Source of the DNA: Alienimonas sp043951915
GTDB taxonomy: Bacteria; Planctomycetota; Planctomycetia; Planctomycetales; Planctomycetaceae
Direction of reading: 5' to 3'
DNA length: 5,896 bases
Assembly (NCBI RefSeq): GCF_043951915.1
Contig: NZ_JBINJD010000235.1
Location: forward strand, 1 to 5,896
A model generated the notes under the pieces. That model was not told where the DNA came from, did not search any database, and worked only from the letters and a program-made list of their open reading frames with translations. Made by a program: the position numbers and the translations under genes. Positions 5,890 through 5,896 of this stretch are shown here, piece by piece (the first letter of the stretch is position 1; every line of letters starts with the position of its first letter).

Positions 5890-5896
5890 CCCGGCC

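Overview
This is a very GC-rich window, apparently chromosomal. Two things suggest a member of the Planctomycetota, probably a Planctomycetales-type bacterium. One is a soluble Ser/Thr protein kinase with a DWG motif and a helical linker. The other is a pair of secreted proteins ending in tandem YHS-like repeats. Shine-Dalgarno sequences are absent before most genes, which also fits. The lineage is inferred from protein style; no rRNA or marker gene is present.

Layout, left to right: (1) the C-terminal part of an unrecognised protein on + (to 451), followed after 15 bases by (2) an AHSA1/SRPBCC-family protein on + (467-895). Converging on these is (3) a 764-residue Ser/Thr kinase with two C-terminal PAS domains on - (941-3235). 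Upstream of it, also on -, is (4) an exported Ala/Glu-rich coiled-coil protein with a 15-bp tandem repeat and two YHS-like repeats at its C-terminus (3443-4831). Divergent from (4) across about 120 bp is (5) a shorter exported protein on + (4952-5566), also ending in two YHS-like repeats. Converging on (5) is (6) a 70-residue putative exported zinc-ribbon protein on - (5664-5876), the only gene here with a clear Shine-Dalgarno sequence.

The gap between (3) and (4) (3236-3442) carries a (GGGGC)n tract abutting the kinase start codon and two overlapping GC-rich hairpins just past the stop of (4). I see no tRNA, rRNA, transposase, CRISPR array, phage gene or defence system. The kinase is probably a cytosolic sensor whose PAS domains tune its phosphotransfer activity. 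The two YHS-like proteins look like duplicated, diverged envelope or periplasmic proteins of unknown function. No operon clearly unites the genes. (1) and (2) may be co-transcribed, and (4) and (3) lie on the same strand 207 bp apart. Nothing proves a new multi-gene system; the divergent YHS-repeat pair is the least described part.
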